NCBI GenBank assembly: GCA_019323235.1
Contig: JAHWHN010000122.1
Coordinates: forward strand, 1 to 19,087
Source: Candidatus Woesearchaeota archaeon
Lineage (GTDB): Archaea > Nanobdellota > Nanobdellia > Woesearchaeales > JABIAG01
Length of the DNA stretch: 19,087 nucleotides
Reading direction: 5' to 3'
The position numbers were made by a program, and so were the translations under genes. Shown in pieces: positions 1 through 7,295 of this stretch (its first letter is position 1; each line of letters begins with the position of its first letter). Under the pieces are notes generated by a model. That model made no database searches, had not been told where the DNA came from, and was given only the letters and a program-made list of their open reading frames with translations.

Positions 1-530
1 ATATGTGTGGAGCTAAGTTCTTAACTTTCCATGCTGGCTTTTATTTAGGTCAAGATAAAGAAGAAGTTTATAAAAAAATAAGAGATGCTTTAGAAGAGGT
101 TAAAGAAAAATTAGATTCTGAAGATTGTAAGATTATGTTAAGACCTGAATTGACAGGTAAAGAAACACAATTTGGAAATTTACAAGAATTAGTTAGATTA
201 AGTAAAGACCTGGGAATTTTACCATGTATTGATTTTGCTCACATGCATGCCAGAAATGGAAAGCATAATTCAGAATCAGAATTTAGAGAAACTTTAGAAT
301 ATTTAGAAAAAGAATTAGATTGTTTGAAGAATATGCATATTCACATGGCGGGTATTAATTATGGTGAAAAAGGTGAGAAAAACCATTTAATGTTAGAAGA
401 ATCTGATATGAGATGGAAAGAATTATTAAAGGTGTGGAAAGAATTTGATATTAAAGGTATTGTGACTTGTGAAAGTCCGAATATTGAATTAGATGCAATA
501 AAGATGAAAAAATATTATGAAGGTTTGTAA
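1..530 (+). CDS. nfo: Endonuclease IV (AP endonuclease), C-terminal part
   Basis: This is a TIM-barrel, zinc-dependent AP endonuclease that would cut the backbone 5' of abasic sites in base excision repair. The gene runs off the left edge. The visible 175 residues, read from the first in-frame ATG at 3, are about 100 short of the usual length (about 280), so that ATG is internal. Residue numbers from that Met: FHAGFYLG (H10), RPELTG (E49), CIDFAHMH (D77, H80), MHIHMAG (H114), KNHLML (H128) and TCESPN (E157) follow the order of the family's metal-binding residues. The loop before H128 (GEKGEKNH) does not match the bacterial D-x-H form; I believe it is the archaeal version of the family. The gene is 2 bp from nth, so the two are probably co-transcribed. 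Because the family fold is shared with sugar isomerases, the assignment rests on the metal ligand pattern. Confidence 0.85.
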   Translation, partial: MCGAKFLTFHAGFYLGQDKEEVYKKIRDALEEVKEKLDSEDCKIMLRPELTGKETQFGNLQELVRLSKDLGILPCIDFAHMHARNGKHNSESEFRETLEYLEKELDCLKNMHIHMAGINYGEKGEKNHLMLEESDMRWKELLKVWKEFDIKGIVTCESPNIELDAIKMKKYYEGL

Positions 531-532
531 AC

Positions 533-1144
533 ATGAACAGAGATAGAGCATTAAGACAATTGGAAGCGTTGAAGAAATATATGATTCCTCAAAGGTTAGC
601 GGCAGAAGGCTGGGATCAAGAATGGAAGACTTTAATTTCAACTTTATTATCTGCTAGAACTTTAGATGAGACTACAATTAGAGTTTGTGAAAAATTATTT
701 AATAAATATCCTTCTGTTTTTAAATTATCTAAAGCTAAACTAGAAGATGTTCAAAAAATTATAAATCCAGTAAATTATTTTAGAAATAAATCTAAATATG
801 TTATTAAGTGTTGTAATGAATTACATGAAATATTTGGTGATAAAGTTCCAATGAATATTGAAGATATGACTAAACTAACTGGAGTGGGTAGAAAAACTGC
901 TAATGTAGTTATGTCAGAATACGGTTTTCCAGGAGTGGGAGTTGATACACATGTTCAAAGAATTTCTTATAAATTAGGCTGGGTTAAAGAAAAAAATAAT
1001 GCCGAGAAGATTGAACATGAATTGAAAAAATTATTTCCTAAAGAAAAATGGAATGATATAAATACTACCTTAGTAAATGTTGGTAGAAGTAATAGAGGAA
1101 AGAAAGAAGATATAATTTTAGATGAGATTAAAAAAATAAAATGA
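533..1144 (+). CDS. nth: Endonuclease III-like DNA glycosylase lacking the Fe-S cluster
   Basis: A 203-residue HhH-GPD glycosylase, expected to remove oxidised pyrimidines and nick the abasic site. The helix-hairpin-helix LTGVGRKTANVV contains the catalytic lysine K121, and VDTHVQR contains the catalytic aspartate D138; the spacing matches E. coli Nth (K120, D138). The protein ends VNVGRSNRGKKEDIILDEIKKIK-like, where the family normally has a C-x6-C-x2-C-x5-C cluster loop; the only cysteines are C52, C93 and C94, so no 4Fe-4S cluster can form there. The start at 533 follows the endonuclease IV stop by 2 bp, with a weak GAAGGT about 8 nt upstream. Its end overlaps the next ATG as ATGA. Pairing with endonuclease IV makes a glycosylase plus AP-endonuclease repair unit. 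Confidence 0.88.
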   Translation: MNRDRALRQLEALKKYMIPQRLAAEGWDQEWKTLISTLLSARTLDETTIRVCEKLFNKYPSVFKLSKAKLEDVQKIINPVNYFRNKSKYVIKCCNELHEIFGDKVPMNIEDMTKLTGVGRKTANVVMSEYGFPGVGVDTHVQRISYKLGWVKEKNNAEKIEHELKKLFPKEKWNDINTTLVNVGRSNRGKKEDIILDEIKKIK

Positions 1145-1986
1145 GAACAGAAAAAGAATTTACATTTGAAAACATTAAAATTCCTATAATAATAGAAGAT
1201 TCAAAAATAAAAGGGCCTATTGTTTTAATTACTTCTTTAATGCATGGTGATGAGTGGAATGGTTATGAAACTTGTAAATTAGTAATTAAAAAAGTAAAGA
1301 ATAAACTAAAAAAAGGAAAGATTATTTTCATACCAATGATTAATCCAATAGGATATAAAAACAAAACAAGATATTTTAATGATGTTGATTTAAATCATCT
1401 TTTTCCTGGCAACAACAATGGAAGTTTTGAAGAAAGATATGTTTATAAATTATTTAATCAATTCAAAAAAGTAGACATTCATCTAGATTTACATGCTTCA
1501 AGACACAGACAAAAAAATAAGTTTCATCTCAGAACTAATATTAGTCACACTAAAGATTTAGTTCCTTATTTGGAATCAGATGTTGTTATTAATTCAAAAC
1601 CAACAATTACTACAATGCGTGGTTCTTTAGAAAAGGATAATGTTAAATCATTGACTTTAGAAATTGGAGGAAGTTTGAAAAAACAAAAATTATTAGTAAG
1701 GAAGGTTGCTAATGATATTTTAAATCTTTTATCCAGTATTGAAATGATTGATGGTAATGCTAAAAGAACTATGCCAATAATTCTAAATAAAAATTTTAGA
1801 AAGGTTTGTAATGAAGATGGTAAGATTAAACTAAACATAAAACCTTTAGAGTATATTAAAAAAGGTCAAATTATTGGAAAATTGAATAATAAATTAATTG
1901 TCTCTGAACATTCAGGAATTGTTATTAGTCAAGCACATGATGGACTAATCAAGACTGGAGACACTATATTATTCATGGGAAATTAA
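1141..1986 (+). CDS. Aspartoacylase/succinylglutamate desuccinylase-like zinc hydrolase
   Basis: A 281-residue enzyme of the M14-like AstE/AspA family, which hydrolyse an acyl-amino-acid or related amide with one zinc ion. Visible motifs: LMHGDEWNG (zinc ligands H35 and E38), the substrate-binding stretch NPIGYKNKTRYFN plus DVDLNHLFPG around residues 69-90, DLHAS with third zinc ligand H118, and TLEIGG with probable catalytic E174. The C-terminal 80 or so residues look like the usual beta-rich domain (GQIIGKL...SGIVIS). Note H86 where many relatives have Arg in the DLNR motif. It overlaps nth by 4 bp (ATGA), implying translational coupling, but no link to DNA repair is known to me. The natural substrate cannot be read from sequence; the family also contains deacylases of modified peptides and metabolites. 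Confidence 0.8.
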   Translation: MRTEKEFTFENIKIPIIIEDSKIKGPIVLITSLMHGDEWNGYETCKLVIKKVKNKLKKGKIIFIPMINPIGYKNKTRYFNDVDLNHLFPGNNNGSFEERYVYKLFNQFKKVDIHLDLHASRHRQKNKFHLRTNISHTKDLVPYLESDVVINSKPTITTMRGSLEKDNVKSLTLEIGGSLKKQKLLVRKVANDILNLLSSIEMIDGNAKRTMPIILNKNFRKVCNEDGKIKLNIKPLEYIKKGQIIGKLNNKLIVSEHSGIVISQAHDGLIKTGDTILFMGN

Positions 1987-1993
1987 CAGAAAG

Positions 1994-2001
1994 ATATATA
2001 A
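1994..2001 (+). promoter_or_regulatory. TATA box for the ATP-grasp gene (leaderless)
   Basis: ATATATAA is centred about 28 bp before the ATG at 2026, the normal archaeal distance from TATA box to transcription start. This predicts an mRNA beginning at or within a few bases of the start codon. No Shine-Dalgarno sequence lies before 2026. A nearer ATG at 2012 opens only a nine-codon frame. Confidence 0.55.
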
Positions 2002-2025
2002 ACTAAATTAAATGGATAGACTCGA

Positions 2026-3075
2026 ATGGTTAACATTTTAATAACGTCACCAAATAATCAAACTTTGGTCGGAACAGTATTTAGCTTAAGAGAAGCTTTC
2101 TACTGTAAGCTCTATGGCATTGATAGAGTTAAAAATAATATTTCAACCCACCTTCTTAATGAATCTTATTTATACCCTTCAAACGATGAAAAATACTTAA
2201 ATAAAATATTAAAATTATGTAAAAAACATAAAATTCAATTAATAATTCCTCACACAATTAAAGACAGATTATTGATAAATAATATTAAAGATAAAATTGA
2301 AGAGATGAACATAAAGATTCTTTCTTCCTCTCCAGAATCAATTGAATTAGTAGAAGATAAAAATAAATTTTCTAATGTTTGTAAAGAATTAAAGATTCCT
2401 ATACCTAAACAATATGTTGTTTCTAATAAAAAAGATCTTAAGAATAGAGCAAAAAAACTAGGTTATCCAAATAAGAAAGTTATTGTAAAACCTGTAAAAT
2501 CTAGAGGAAGTAGGGGATTCAGAATATTAGATGAAAATGTTGATGGTAAATCTATTTTTTATACTGAAAATCAAGGTAATAATAAGACTACTTTAAATGC
2601 ATTAATTGAAATATTGGGAGATGAATTCCCAGAATTAATTATAGCAGAATATTTACCAGGAAAAGAATATACTATTGATTGTGTAAGACATGATAATGTT
2701 TTCTTTGCTATACCAAGATTAAGAAAAGAAGTAAAAATGGGGTTGACTTTTGAGGGCAAAATTGAAAGAAATGAATTATTAATCAAATATGCTAAAAAGA
2801 TGAGTAAAAGAATGGGACTTACTTCAGTATTTGGTTTTCAATTTAAAGAAGATGAAGATGGCGTCTATAAAGCAATTGATTGTAATCCAAGAATTCAAGG
2901 AACTATGATAATGAGCGCATTAGCTGGTGCTAATGTAATTGGAATTAGTGCTAAAAGTCTTCTTGGAAAAACGATTAAAGAGCCAGAAATTGATTGGGAT
3001 ATGTCTTTCACTAGATTATGGAATGGTTTGGGCGTTGGAGAAAAGAAAAGACATATTTGCATTGATATTCAATAA
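2026..3075 (+). CDS. ATP-grasp ligase, carbamoyl-phosphate-synthase-like
   Basis: A 349-residue ATP-grasp protein, a class that activates a carboxylate as an acyl-phosphate and joins it to an amine or thiol. Seen in order: an N-terminal pre-ATP-grasp domain (MVNILITSPN, residues 1-105, with IIPHT); the D111-K112 pair and nucleotide-binding K155 in VIVKPVKSRGSRGF (P-loop-like Gly/Ser loop 159-164); AEYLPGKEY with E208 in the adenine hinge; a basic strand around 229-240; and DCNPRIQG (D285, N287, P288, R289), the Mg-ATP site. Length and arrangement fit the single-copy CarB-like or PylC-like families rather than true carbamoyl-phosphate synthase (about 1,070 residues). The substrate is unknown. 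It has its own TATA box 40 bp after the preceding gene, so it may be transcribed alone as well as by read-through. Confidence 0.8.
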   Translation: MVNILITSPNNQTLVGTVFSLREAFYCKLYGIDRVKNNISTHLLNESYLYPSNDEKYLNKILKLCKKHKIQLIIPHTIKDRLLINNIKDKIEEMNIKILSSSPESIELVEDKNKFSNVCKELKIPIPKQYVVSNKKDLKNRAKKLGYPNKKVIVKPVKSRGSRGFRILDENVDGKSIFYTENQGNNKTTLNALIEILGDEFPELIIAEYLPGKEYTIDCVRHDNVFFAIPRLRKEVKMGLTFEGKIERNELLIKYAKKMSKRMGLTSVFGFQFKEDEDGVYKAIDCNPRIQGTMIMSALAGANVIGISAKSLLGKTIKEPEIDWDMSFTRLWNGLGVGEKKRHICIDIQ

Positions 3076-3151
3076 TTCTTAATTTAATATTTTAATTTCT
3101 ATTTTATCCTTAATATAAAAATTAATAAATGAACTCTAAATTTCATTTTAT

Positions 3152-3955
3152 ATGGCTCAAAGACTACAATCTCCATCATCTATTAATTTATACCGTCAAT
3201 GTCCTAGAAAGTATTTTTATCAATATATTTTAAAATTACCAACTAAAAAAAGTATTCATTTAGTAAGAGGAGTTGTTGCTCATCAAGTTTTAGAAGATTT
3301 CTTTAAATTAGATCCAGAAAAACTTCCTTCAGAAAATTATGAGTTTGTTCTTAAAACTTTAATAATGGATATGCTGAATAAAGAATGGGCTAAAGAAAAA
3401 GAAAAATTTGATGAATTAGAGATGGATGAACATGATTTAGAGTTTTATAGAACAGAAACTAAGGAAATGTTTGAAAATTGGGTTAGTGGTTTTATTAATA
3501 AATTAAATGTTGAAATGCAAGAACTACCATTTCAGGAAGCATTTAAGAAATTAACGCCAGTTACTGAAAAGTATTATCATTCTGAAAGTCATCAAGTTCG
3601 GGGGTATATAGATGCAATTCATGAATGGGGAGATAATGTTCATATTTTAGATTATAAAACTTCTAAAAGAGCTAAAATTGGCCCAGAATATAGATTACAA
3701 TTAGGCATTTATGCCATGATGTACCAACAAGAACATGGTAAAAAACCAGATAAAGTCGGAATTAATTTTCTAAAATTTGATGAAATGTTTATTCCTGTTG
3801 ATGATGCTTTAATTAAAGAAGCAGAAGATGCTTGCTATGAAATCCAAGAAAAGACTAAGTTTGATAATATTGAACACTATCCAAAGAATATAACTCCATT
3901 ATGTAAATGGTCAACGGGTCAATGTGATTTCTATGAAAGATGCTCAAGAGAGTAA
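3152..3955 (+). CDS. RecB/Cas4-like PD-(D/E)XK nuclease with Fe-S cysteines
   Basis: A 267-residue nuclease of the RecB C-terminal/Cas4 superfamily, predicted to process DNA ends. Visible: N-terminal SPSSINLYRQCPRKYFY (C17); H44 in AHQVLEDFF; the catalytic core VRGYIDAI (D154), ILDYKTSK (D167, K169) and YRLQLGIYAMM (Q183, Y187, the QxxxY motif). C17 plus C251, C258 and C264 near the C-terminus form the one-plus-three arrangement that binds a 4Fe-4S cluster in AddB- and Cas4-type nucleases. No CRISPR array or cas genes occur here, so I read it as a general repair nuclease rather than an adaptation Cas4. An A/T-rich TATA-like stretch lies at 3112-3130. The start codon has no Shine-Dalgarno. Confidence 0.82.
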   Translation: MAQRLQSPSSINLYRQCPRKYFYQYILKLPTKKSIHLVRGVVAHQVLEDFFKLDPEKLPSENYEFVLKTLIMDMLNKEWAKEKEKFDELEMDEHDLEFYRTETKEMFENWVSGFINKLNVEMQELPFQEAFKKLTPVTEKYYHSESHQVRGYIDAIHEWGDNVHILDYKTSKRAKIGPEYRLQLGIYAMMYQQEHGKKPDKVGINFLKFDEMFIPVDDALIKEAEDACYEIQEKTKFDNIEHYPKNITPLCKWSTGQCDFYERCSRE

Positions 3956-3958
3956 AAC

Positions 3959-3967
3959 TTATAAAAG
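3959..3967 (+). promoter_or_regulatory. TATA box for the rhomboid gene
   Basis: TTATAAAAG is centred 26 bp before the ATG at 3988. It starts 3 bp after the stop codon of the nuclease gene. It fits a leaderless mRNA and helps choose 3988 as the start over the upstream in-frame ATG at 3940, which lies before this promoter. Confidence 0.5.
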
Positions 3968-3987
3968 TTAAAAATATTAATAATAAA

Positions 3988-4677
3988 ATGAATTACAAAA
4001 CTAGAAAATCTTCAATTGGATATTTATTGGGAATTAATGCAATTATATATATTATACAATTATTAGTCCCTAAATTTAATGAAATGTTCTTACTAGATTC
4101 ATCTTTAGTATGGAATGAACCTTGGAGATTAGTTACTTCTATGTTTATGCATTCAACTTTAAGTTTAAATCATTTATTGTTTAATATGTATGCCCTATTC
4201 TTATTTGGTGGTTTGATGGAGCAAATGATTGGAACAAAGAGATTCTTAAAAGTTTATTTTGTTTCAGGAATAGTTGCAGGAATTATTTTTTCAATATTTA
4301 CACCAGGTAAAGCTGTTGGTGCGAGTGGAGCAATTATGGGTATCTTGGGATTGACAATAATGTTACTTCCAAATATGAAAGTTTTATTTTTCTTTGTAAT
4401 TCCTATGAGTATGAGAACAGCAGGAATTATTTTTGCGTTAATTGATATTTTAGGATTGTTTAATCCTTATTCTAGAATTGCTAATGCTGCTCATTTAGGA
4501 GGATTGGTAATTGGTTTATTATATGGATTTTACTTATTAAGACAAAAGAAAAATTTTAATAAAAATTTTACAGGTGTTCAAGTAGTAAGTCATCAAGGTC
4601 ATAATTACCATACAAAAAATTCTCAAGAAATGACTGATGAAGATATTGATAACTATTTAAAATACGGAAGATTATAA
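3988..4677 (+). CDS. Rhomboid-family intramembrane serine protease
   Basis: A 229-residue polytopic membrane protein with about six hydrophobic segments. Rhomboid hallmarks: WRLVTSMFMH (residues 46-55), the HxxxN of the second helix in NHLLFNMY (H62, N66), the nucleophile S113 in AVGASGAIMG, and the catalytic histidine H169 in NAAHLGGLVIG. It would cleave single-pass membrane proteins within or near the membrane. After the last helix a hydrophilic tail of about 45 residues (His/Asn-rich, then an acidic stretch) probably lies in the cytosol. The frame opens at an ATG at 3940 overlapping the nuclease gene, but the TATA box at 3959-3967 favours 3988, which also removes a Lys-rich non-conserved leader. 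Its stop overlaps the next ATG (TAATG). Confidence 0.9.
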   Translation: MNYKTRKSSIGYLLGINAIIYIIQLLVPKFNEMFLLDSSLVWNEPWRLVTSMFMHSTLSLNHLLFNMYALFLFGGLMEQMIGTKRFLKVYFVSGIVAGIIFSIFTPGKAVGASGAIMGILGLTIMLLPNMKVLFFFVIPMSMRTAGIIFALIDILGLFNPYSRIANAAHLGGLVIGLLYGFYLLRQKKNFNKNFTGVQVVSHQGHNYHTKNSQEMTDEDIDNYLKYGRL

Positions 4678-4820
4678 TGTCAATTAATCCAAAATGTGAT
4701 AAGTGTAAAAAAGAATTAAATGATTTTGGAGGAATTCTATTGAGTCCTCCTACTAACGACATGGTTAGAAAATATCATTTATGTAAAAATTGTTATCAAG
4801 AAATTGTTGATGAGTTTTAG
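4677..4820 (+). CDS. 47-residue zinc-ribbon-like protein with two CxxC pairs
   Basis: A short frame starting on the last base of the rhomboid stop codon (TAATG), which suggests translation by reinitiation. The product begins MSINPKCDKCKKEL and ends HLCKNCYQEIVDEF. C7/C10 and C37/C40 are spaced as in a treble-clef or zinc-ribbon knuckle, and the length leaves room for little else. I do not recognise a specific family. The tight overlap, the conserved-looking cysteines and a clean stop 15 bp before the opposing ABC permease gene support it as real. Possible roles are a small nucleic-acid- or protein-binding zinc module; nothing ties it to rhomboid function beyond position. Confidence 0.65.
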   Translation: MSINPKCDKCKKELNDFGGILLSPPTNDMVRKYHLCKNCYQEIVDEF

Positions 4821-4827
4821 TTCTGGA

Positions 4828-4851
4828 CTCCACGTTACTCGTAACGTAGAG
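4828..4851 (-). other. Hairpin across the stop codon of the last ABC permease gene
   Basis: On the minus strand CTCTACGTTA-CGAG-TAACGTGGAG folds into a ten-pair stem (one G:T) with a four-base loop. It covers the last four codons and the TAA of the permease gene and sits between convergent genes. The plus-strand version has one mismatch. No U-run follows on either strand, so it is not a typical terminator; 3'-end protection is possible. Confidence 0.5.
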
Positions 4852-6037
4852 CTTCTGTTGGTTTTAGTTTAGATGCTTGATATGCTGGTGCTACACCAGA
4901 TATTGCTCCAACAATTGTTGCAAAGGCTACACAACCAGCAAATAAATACCAAGAATAATGAGGACTTAAAAAACCCCAACCTAAATTAGCTAAAACATTT
5001 GCAGTAGTGGAAGAGAATGCCCATCCTACTAAAACTCCAATTGCTCCTGCTACGAAACCTAAGAATGAAGATTCAAATAAAAATATGTTAAAGATTTCAG
5101 AATTTTTAGCACCAATTGATTTAATAATTCCAATTTCTTTAATTCTTTCTAATACTGATGTAATCATAGTATTGGCAGTATTGATAGCAGATACAACTAC
5201 GGAGATTAAAGCTACTAATACTATGAATCCAATTATTATGTTTAGAACTGTTCCAAATGCTTCAATTTGGTCTTGGAATGATTGAATAGTAAATGTTTCT
5301 GCACCTTCTGCTTCATTTCTATTCTTTCTTAATTCTTTTTTTGCTCTTTCAATTGTTCCATCCATATCATCTAAAGGAGCTCTACCTACCAACATTGTGT
5401 AATCTGTTTCATTTGGAAATAATCTTAAAAAACCCTCTTCTGACATATAAATATTAGAATCATCTTGAGGATTACCAATAGATTCAAAGAAACCAATTAC
5501 TTTAAAATCTTGACCATTGATTTCTATCTTATCATTAAGCTTCAATCCTTTAGGAAATATTTTATTATCAATTTGATAATTATAACCTAAAGCTACTTTA
5601 TTTGTATCACCAGTTTGAACGTTTCTTCCTTTTTCAACATCGATACCAAAGGATTCTATAAGTAAATCTGTTTTTGGATCAGATGCAGATATGAAAACAA
5701 ATCTTTTTGTTTTACCTTGAGTTACTTCAACAACTTTGAAATAATAACCAATTAAGTCTAAAACTCCTCTTGTTTTAGATACTGTATCTAAATCATTTTG
5801 ACTAAAAGTAATATCTGATAAACCTGGGGCTCCAAGACCTCTACCTTGTATCATAAATTTATCAGCGGAACCTCCAGTAGAGAGTTCATCAACATAATCA
5901 TATAATCCCCATCCAAAACTAATAAATATAAAAATAGTTGCAATACCAACAAAGATAGATAAAATAGTTAAGAAACTTCTTGCTTTTCTCTTTCCCAAAT
6001 TTCTCAATGAATATTTTACATTCTCTTCGCTAATCAT
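4835..6037 (-). CDS. MacB/FtsX-type ABC transporter permease (second subunit)
   Basis: A 400-residue permease of the MacB/FtsX superfamily. Architecture: a cytosolic N-terminal helix (SLRNLGKRKARSFLTIL), TM1 about 22-42, a large extracytoplasmic MacB-type domain about 45-260, then three TM helices about 266-290, 320-345 and 363-385. The family signature ITSVLERIKEIGIIKSIGA contains the coupling helix that contacts the ATPase, and the end KPTEALRYE is typical. It is 10 bp downstream of a related but clearly different permease (405 residues), so the pair probably forms a heterodimer driven by the ATPase at 8669-9382. Such systems use ATP to work on substrates outside the membrane (lipoprotein extraction, peptide or drug export, or mechanical signalling). 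Substrate unknown. Confidence 0.88.
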   Translation of the reverse strand: MISEENVKYSLRNLGKRKARSFLTILSIFVGIATIFIFISFGWGLYDYVDELSTGGSADKFMIQGRGLGAPGLSDITFSQNDLDTVSKTRGVLDLIGYYFKVVEVTQGKTKRFVFISASDPKTDLLIESFGIDVEKGRNVQTGDTNKVALGYNYQIDNKIFPKGLKLNDKIEINGQDFKVIGFFESIGNPQDDSNIYMSEEGFLRLFPNETDYTMLVGRAPLDDMDGTIERAKKELRKNRNEAEGAETFTIQSFQDQIEAFGTVLNIIIGFIVLVALISVVVSAINTANTMITSVLERIKEIGIIKSIGAKNSEIFNIFLFESSFLGFVAGAIGVLVGWAFSSTTANVLANLGWGFLSPHYSWYLFAGCVAFATIVGAISGVAPAYQASKLKPTEALRYE

Positions 6038-6047
6038 TTTGTTTTAT

Positions 6048-7265
6048 TTAACCTCTTAAGGCATCTACTGGTTTCTGACGAGCTGCATTCATTGCTGGAA
6101 CTAAACCAGCTATACAACCAATAGTGAATGTTCCAATTAATGTTGTTACTATTAACATCATATTTAATGAAGGACTAATTTGTGCTCCAAGGAAATTATT
6201 AATTCCAATTGTTCCAACATAAGCAATAATACTTCCAACAGTTACTCCAATTATTCCACCAATTAATCCCATAATTCCTGATTCTATTAAAAATTGATAA
6301 AAAATATCTGAATTTCTAGCACCAATTGCTTTCATAACTCCAATTTGAGTTTTTCTTTCTAAAACAGCAGTAGTCATTGTGTTAACAATTCCCAAAGCTC
6401 CAACTAAAACAGAAATTAAAGCAATCATACCAACAAAAATTTGTACTCCTGATAAAACACTATTAACAGTACTTAATGCAGCTTGAGGCGTTTGAACTTC
6501 AAAGTCTTCTTCTCCGATTTTTACATCTCTTCTTTTTCTCATTAATTTTTCAATATCTTCTTTTGCTTTATCCATTAATTCTTTATTTTTTACTTTGACT
6601 GCAATTATATCAACCTCATCATGATTATCTACTAAATCTCGTAAAGGCTCTTCATTTACTGCAACTATATTATCAAAAATAAAACTTCCTTTCTTTTCTA
6701 AAATACCAACTACTTCAAATCTTTCACCTTCTAACAAAACAGTATTTCCTACTTTGATAGGTTTTTCAAAACCATTATCTTCTTTCATAAAATTATAACC
6801 AAGAACTACTCTTTTATTATCACCATCTTTTAATAATCTTCCAGATACTGTTTCTAATTCTAAAGCTTCTTCTGCAAATTTTCTATTTTCACCATCAGGC
6901 ATACTCATAGCAGCTCCAAATCCTACTATATTATTAAATTCTAGTTGTCCACCCTCCAGGACTCTAGCAAACGATAATTCTACGGTAGAAAGTTTTCTTA
7001 TTTCTTCAACATCTTCATTAACTAAGGGTTTTGATACTGCTGTACCTGGAGGTCCTAATCCTGAAATGCCCCCTGCTTGAACTGAGATTACTTCTGTAGA
7101 ACTAATTCCAAATTGAGAACTAACTGCTGCTTTCAATCCCTCTCCCAAACCAATTAAAGAAACTACTGCTGCAACACCTATAAATATACCTAAAAGAGTC
7201 AACCAACTTCTCAAACTTCTATGAGTTAAATTTCTCCAAGCTATTCTAATATAATCTAAAAGCAT
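6048..7265 (-). CDS. MacB/FtsX-type ABC transporter permease (first subunit)
   Basis: A 405-residue MacB-like permease: N-terminal IAWRNLTHRSLRSWLTLLG, TM1 about 21-41 (GIFIGVAAVVSLIGLGEG), extracytoplasmic MacB_PCD-like domain to about 265 (KLSTVELS...GRLLKDGD...VGILEKKG), and three C-terminal helices about 276-297, 328-352 and 368-390. The coupling region TAVLERKTQIGVMKAIGARN and the end KPVDALRG match the family well. It lies 30 bp after the CARDB protein gene and 10 bp before the second permease. Compared with that partner, its outer domain is Gly/Pro-richer near the first helix (GGISGLGPPG). The pair lacks a MacA-type adaptor nearby; the CARDB protein may take that position. Whether export or another extracytoplasmic task is performed cannot be told from sequence. 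Confidence 0.88.
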   Translation of the reverse strand: MLLDYIRIAWRNLTHRSLRSWLTLLGIFIGVAAVVSLIGLGEGLKAAVSSQFGISSTEVISVQAGGISGLGPPGTAVSKPLVNEDVEEIRKLSTVELSFARVLEGGQLEFNNIVGFGAAMSMPDGENRKFAEEALELETVSGRLLKDGDNKRVVLGYNFMKEDNGFEKPIKVGNTVLLEGERFEVVGILEKKGSFIFDNIVAVNEEPLRDLVDNHDEVDIIAVKVKNKELMDKAKEDIEKLMRKRRDVKIGEEDFEVQTPQAALSTVNSVLSGVQIFVGMIALISVLVGALGIVNTMTTAVLERKTQIGVMKAIGARNSDIFYQFLIESGIMGLIGGIIGVTVGSIIAYVGTIGINNFLGAQISPSLNMMLIVTTLIGTFTIGCIAGLVPAMNAARQKPVDALRG

Positions 7266-7273
7266 TATTCAAA

Positions 7274-7291
7274 AACATAAAAAAATATGTT
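7274..7291 (-). other. Intercistronic hairpin before the first permease gene
   Basis: On the minus strand AACATA and TATGTT pair around a T-only loop, and TTTT follows. It fills most of the 30-bp gap between the CARDB gene and the permease. It could attenuate transcription or define an mRNA end, setting a lower level for the permeases, but the A/T-rich stem is weak. Confidence 0.35.
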
Positions 7292-7295
7292 CCCC

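Noticed and set aside
2026..3075. Carbamoyl-phosphate synthase large subunit
   Set aside because: Only one ATP-grasp unit of 349 residues, against about 1,070 residues and two units in CarB, and no pyrimidine or arginine genes nearby.
3152..3955. CRISPR adaptation nuclease Cas4
   Set aside because: The fold and Fe-S cysteines fit, but no array, cas1 or cas2 occurs in the window. A general RecB-like repair nuclease is the safer call.
3940..3987. Rhomboid start at 3940
   Set aside because: It would overlap the nuclease gene and add a Lys-rich leader; the TATA box at 3959-3967 lies downstream of it and points to 3988.
5007..5285. Plus-strand open frames opposite the ABC genes and copA (for example here and at 15054-15350)
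   Set aside because: They lie wholly within well-supported genes on the other strand, lack motifs and read as low-complexity Ile/Leu/Asn/Ser sequence, so they are chance frames.
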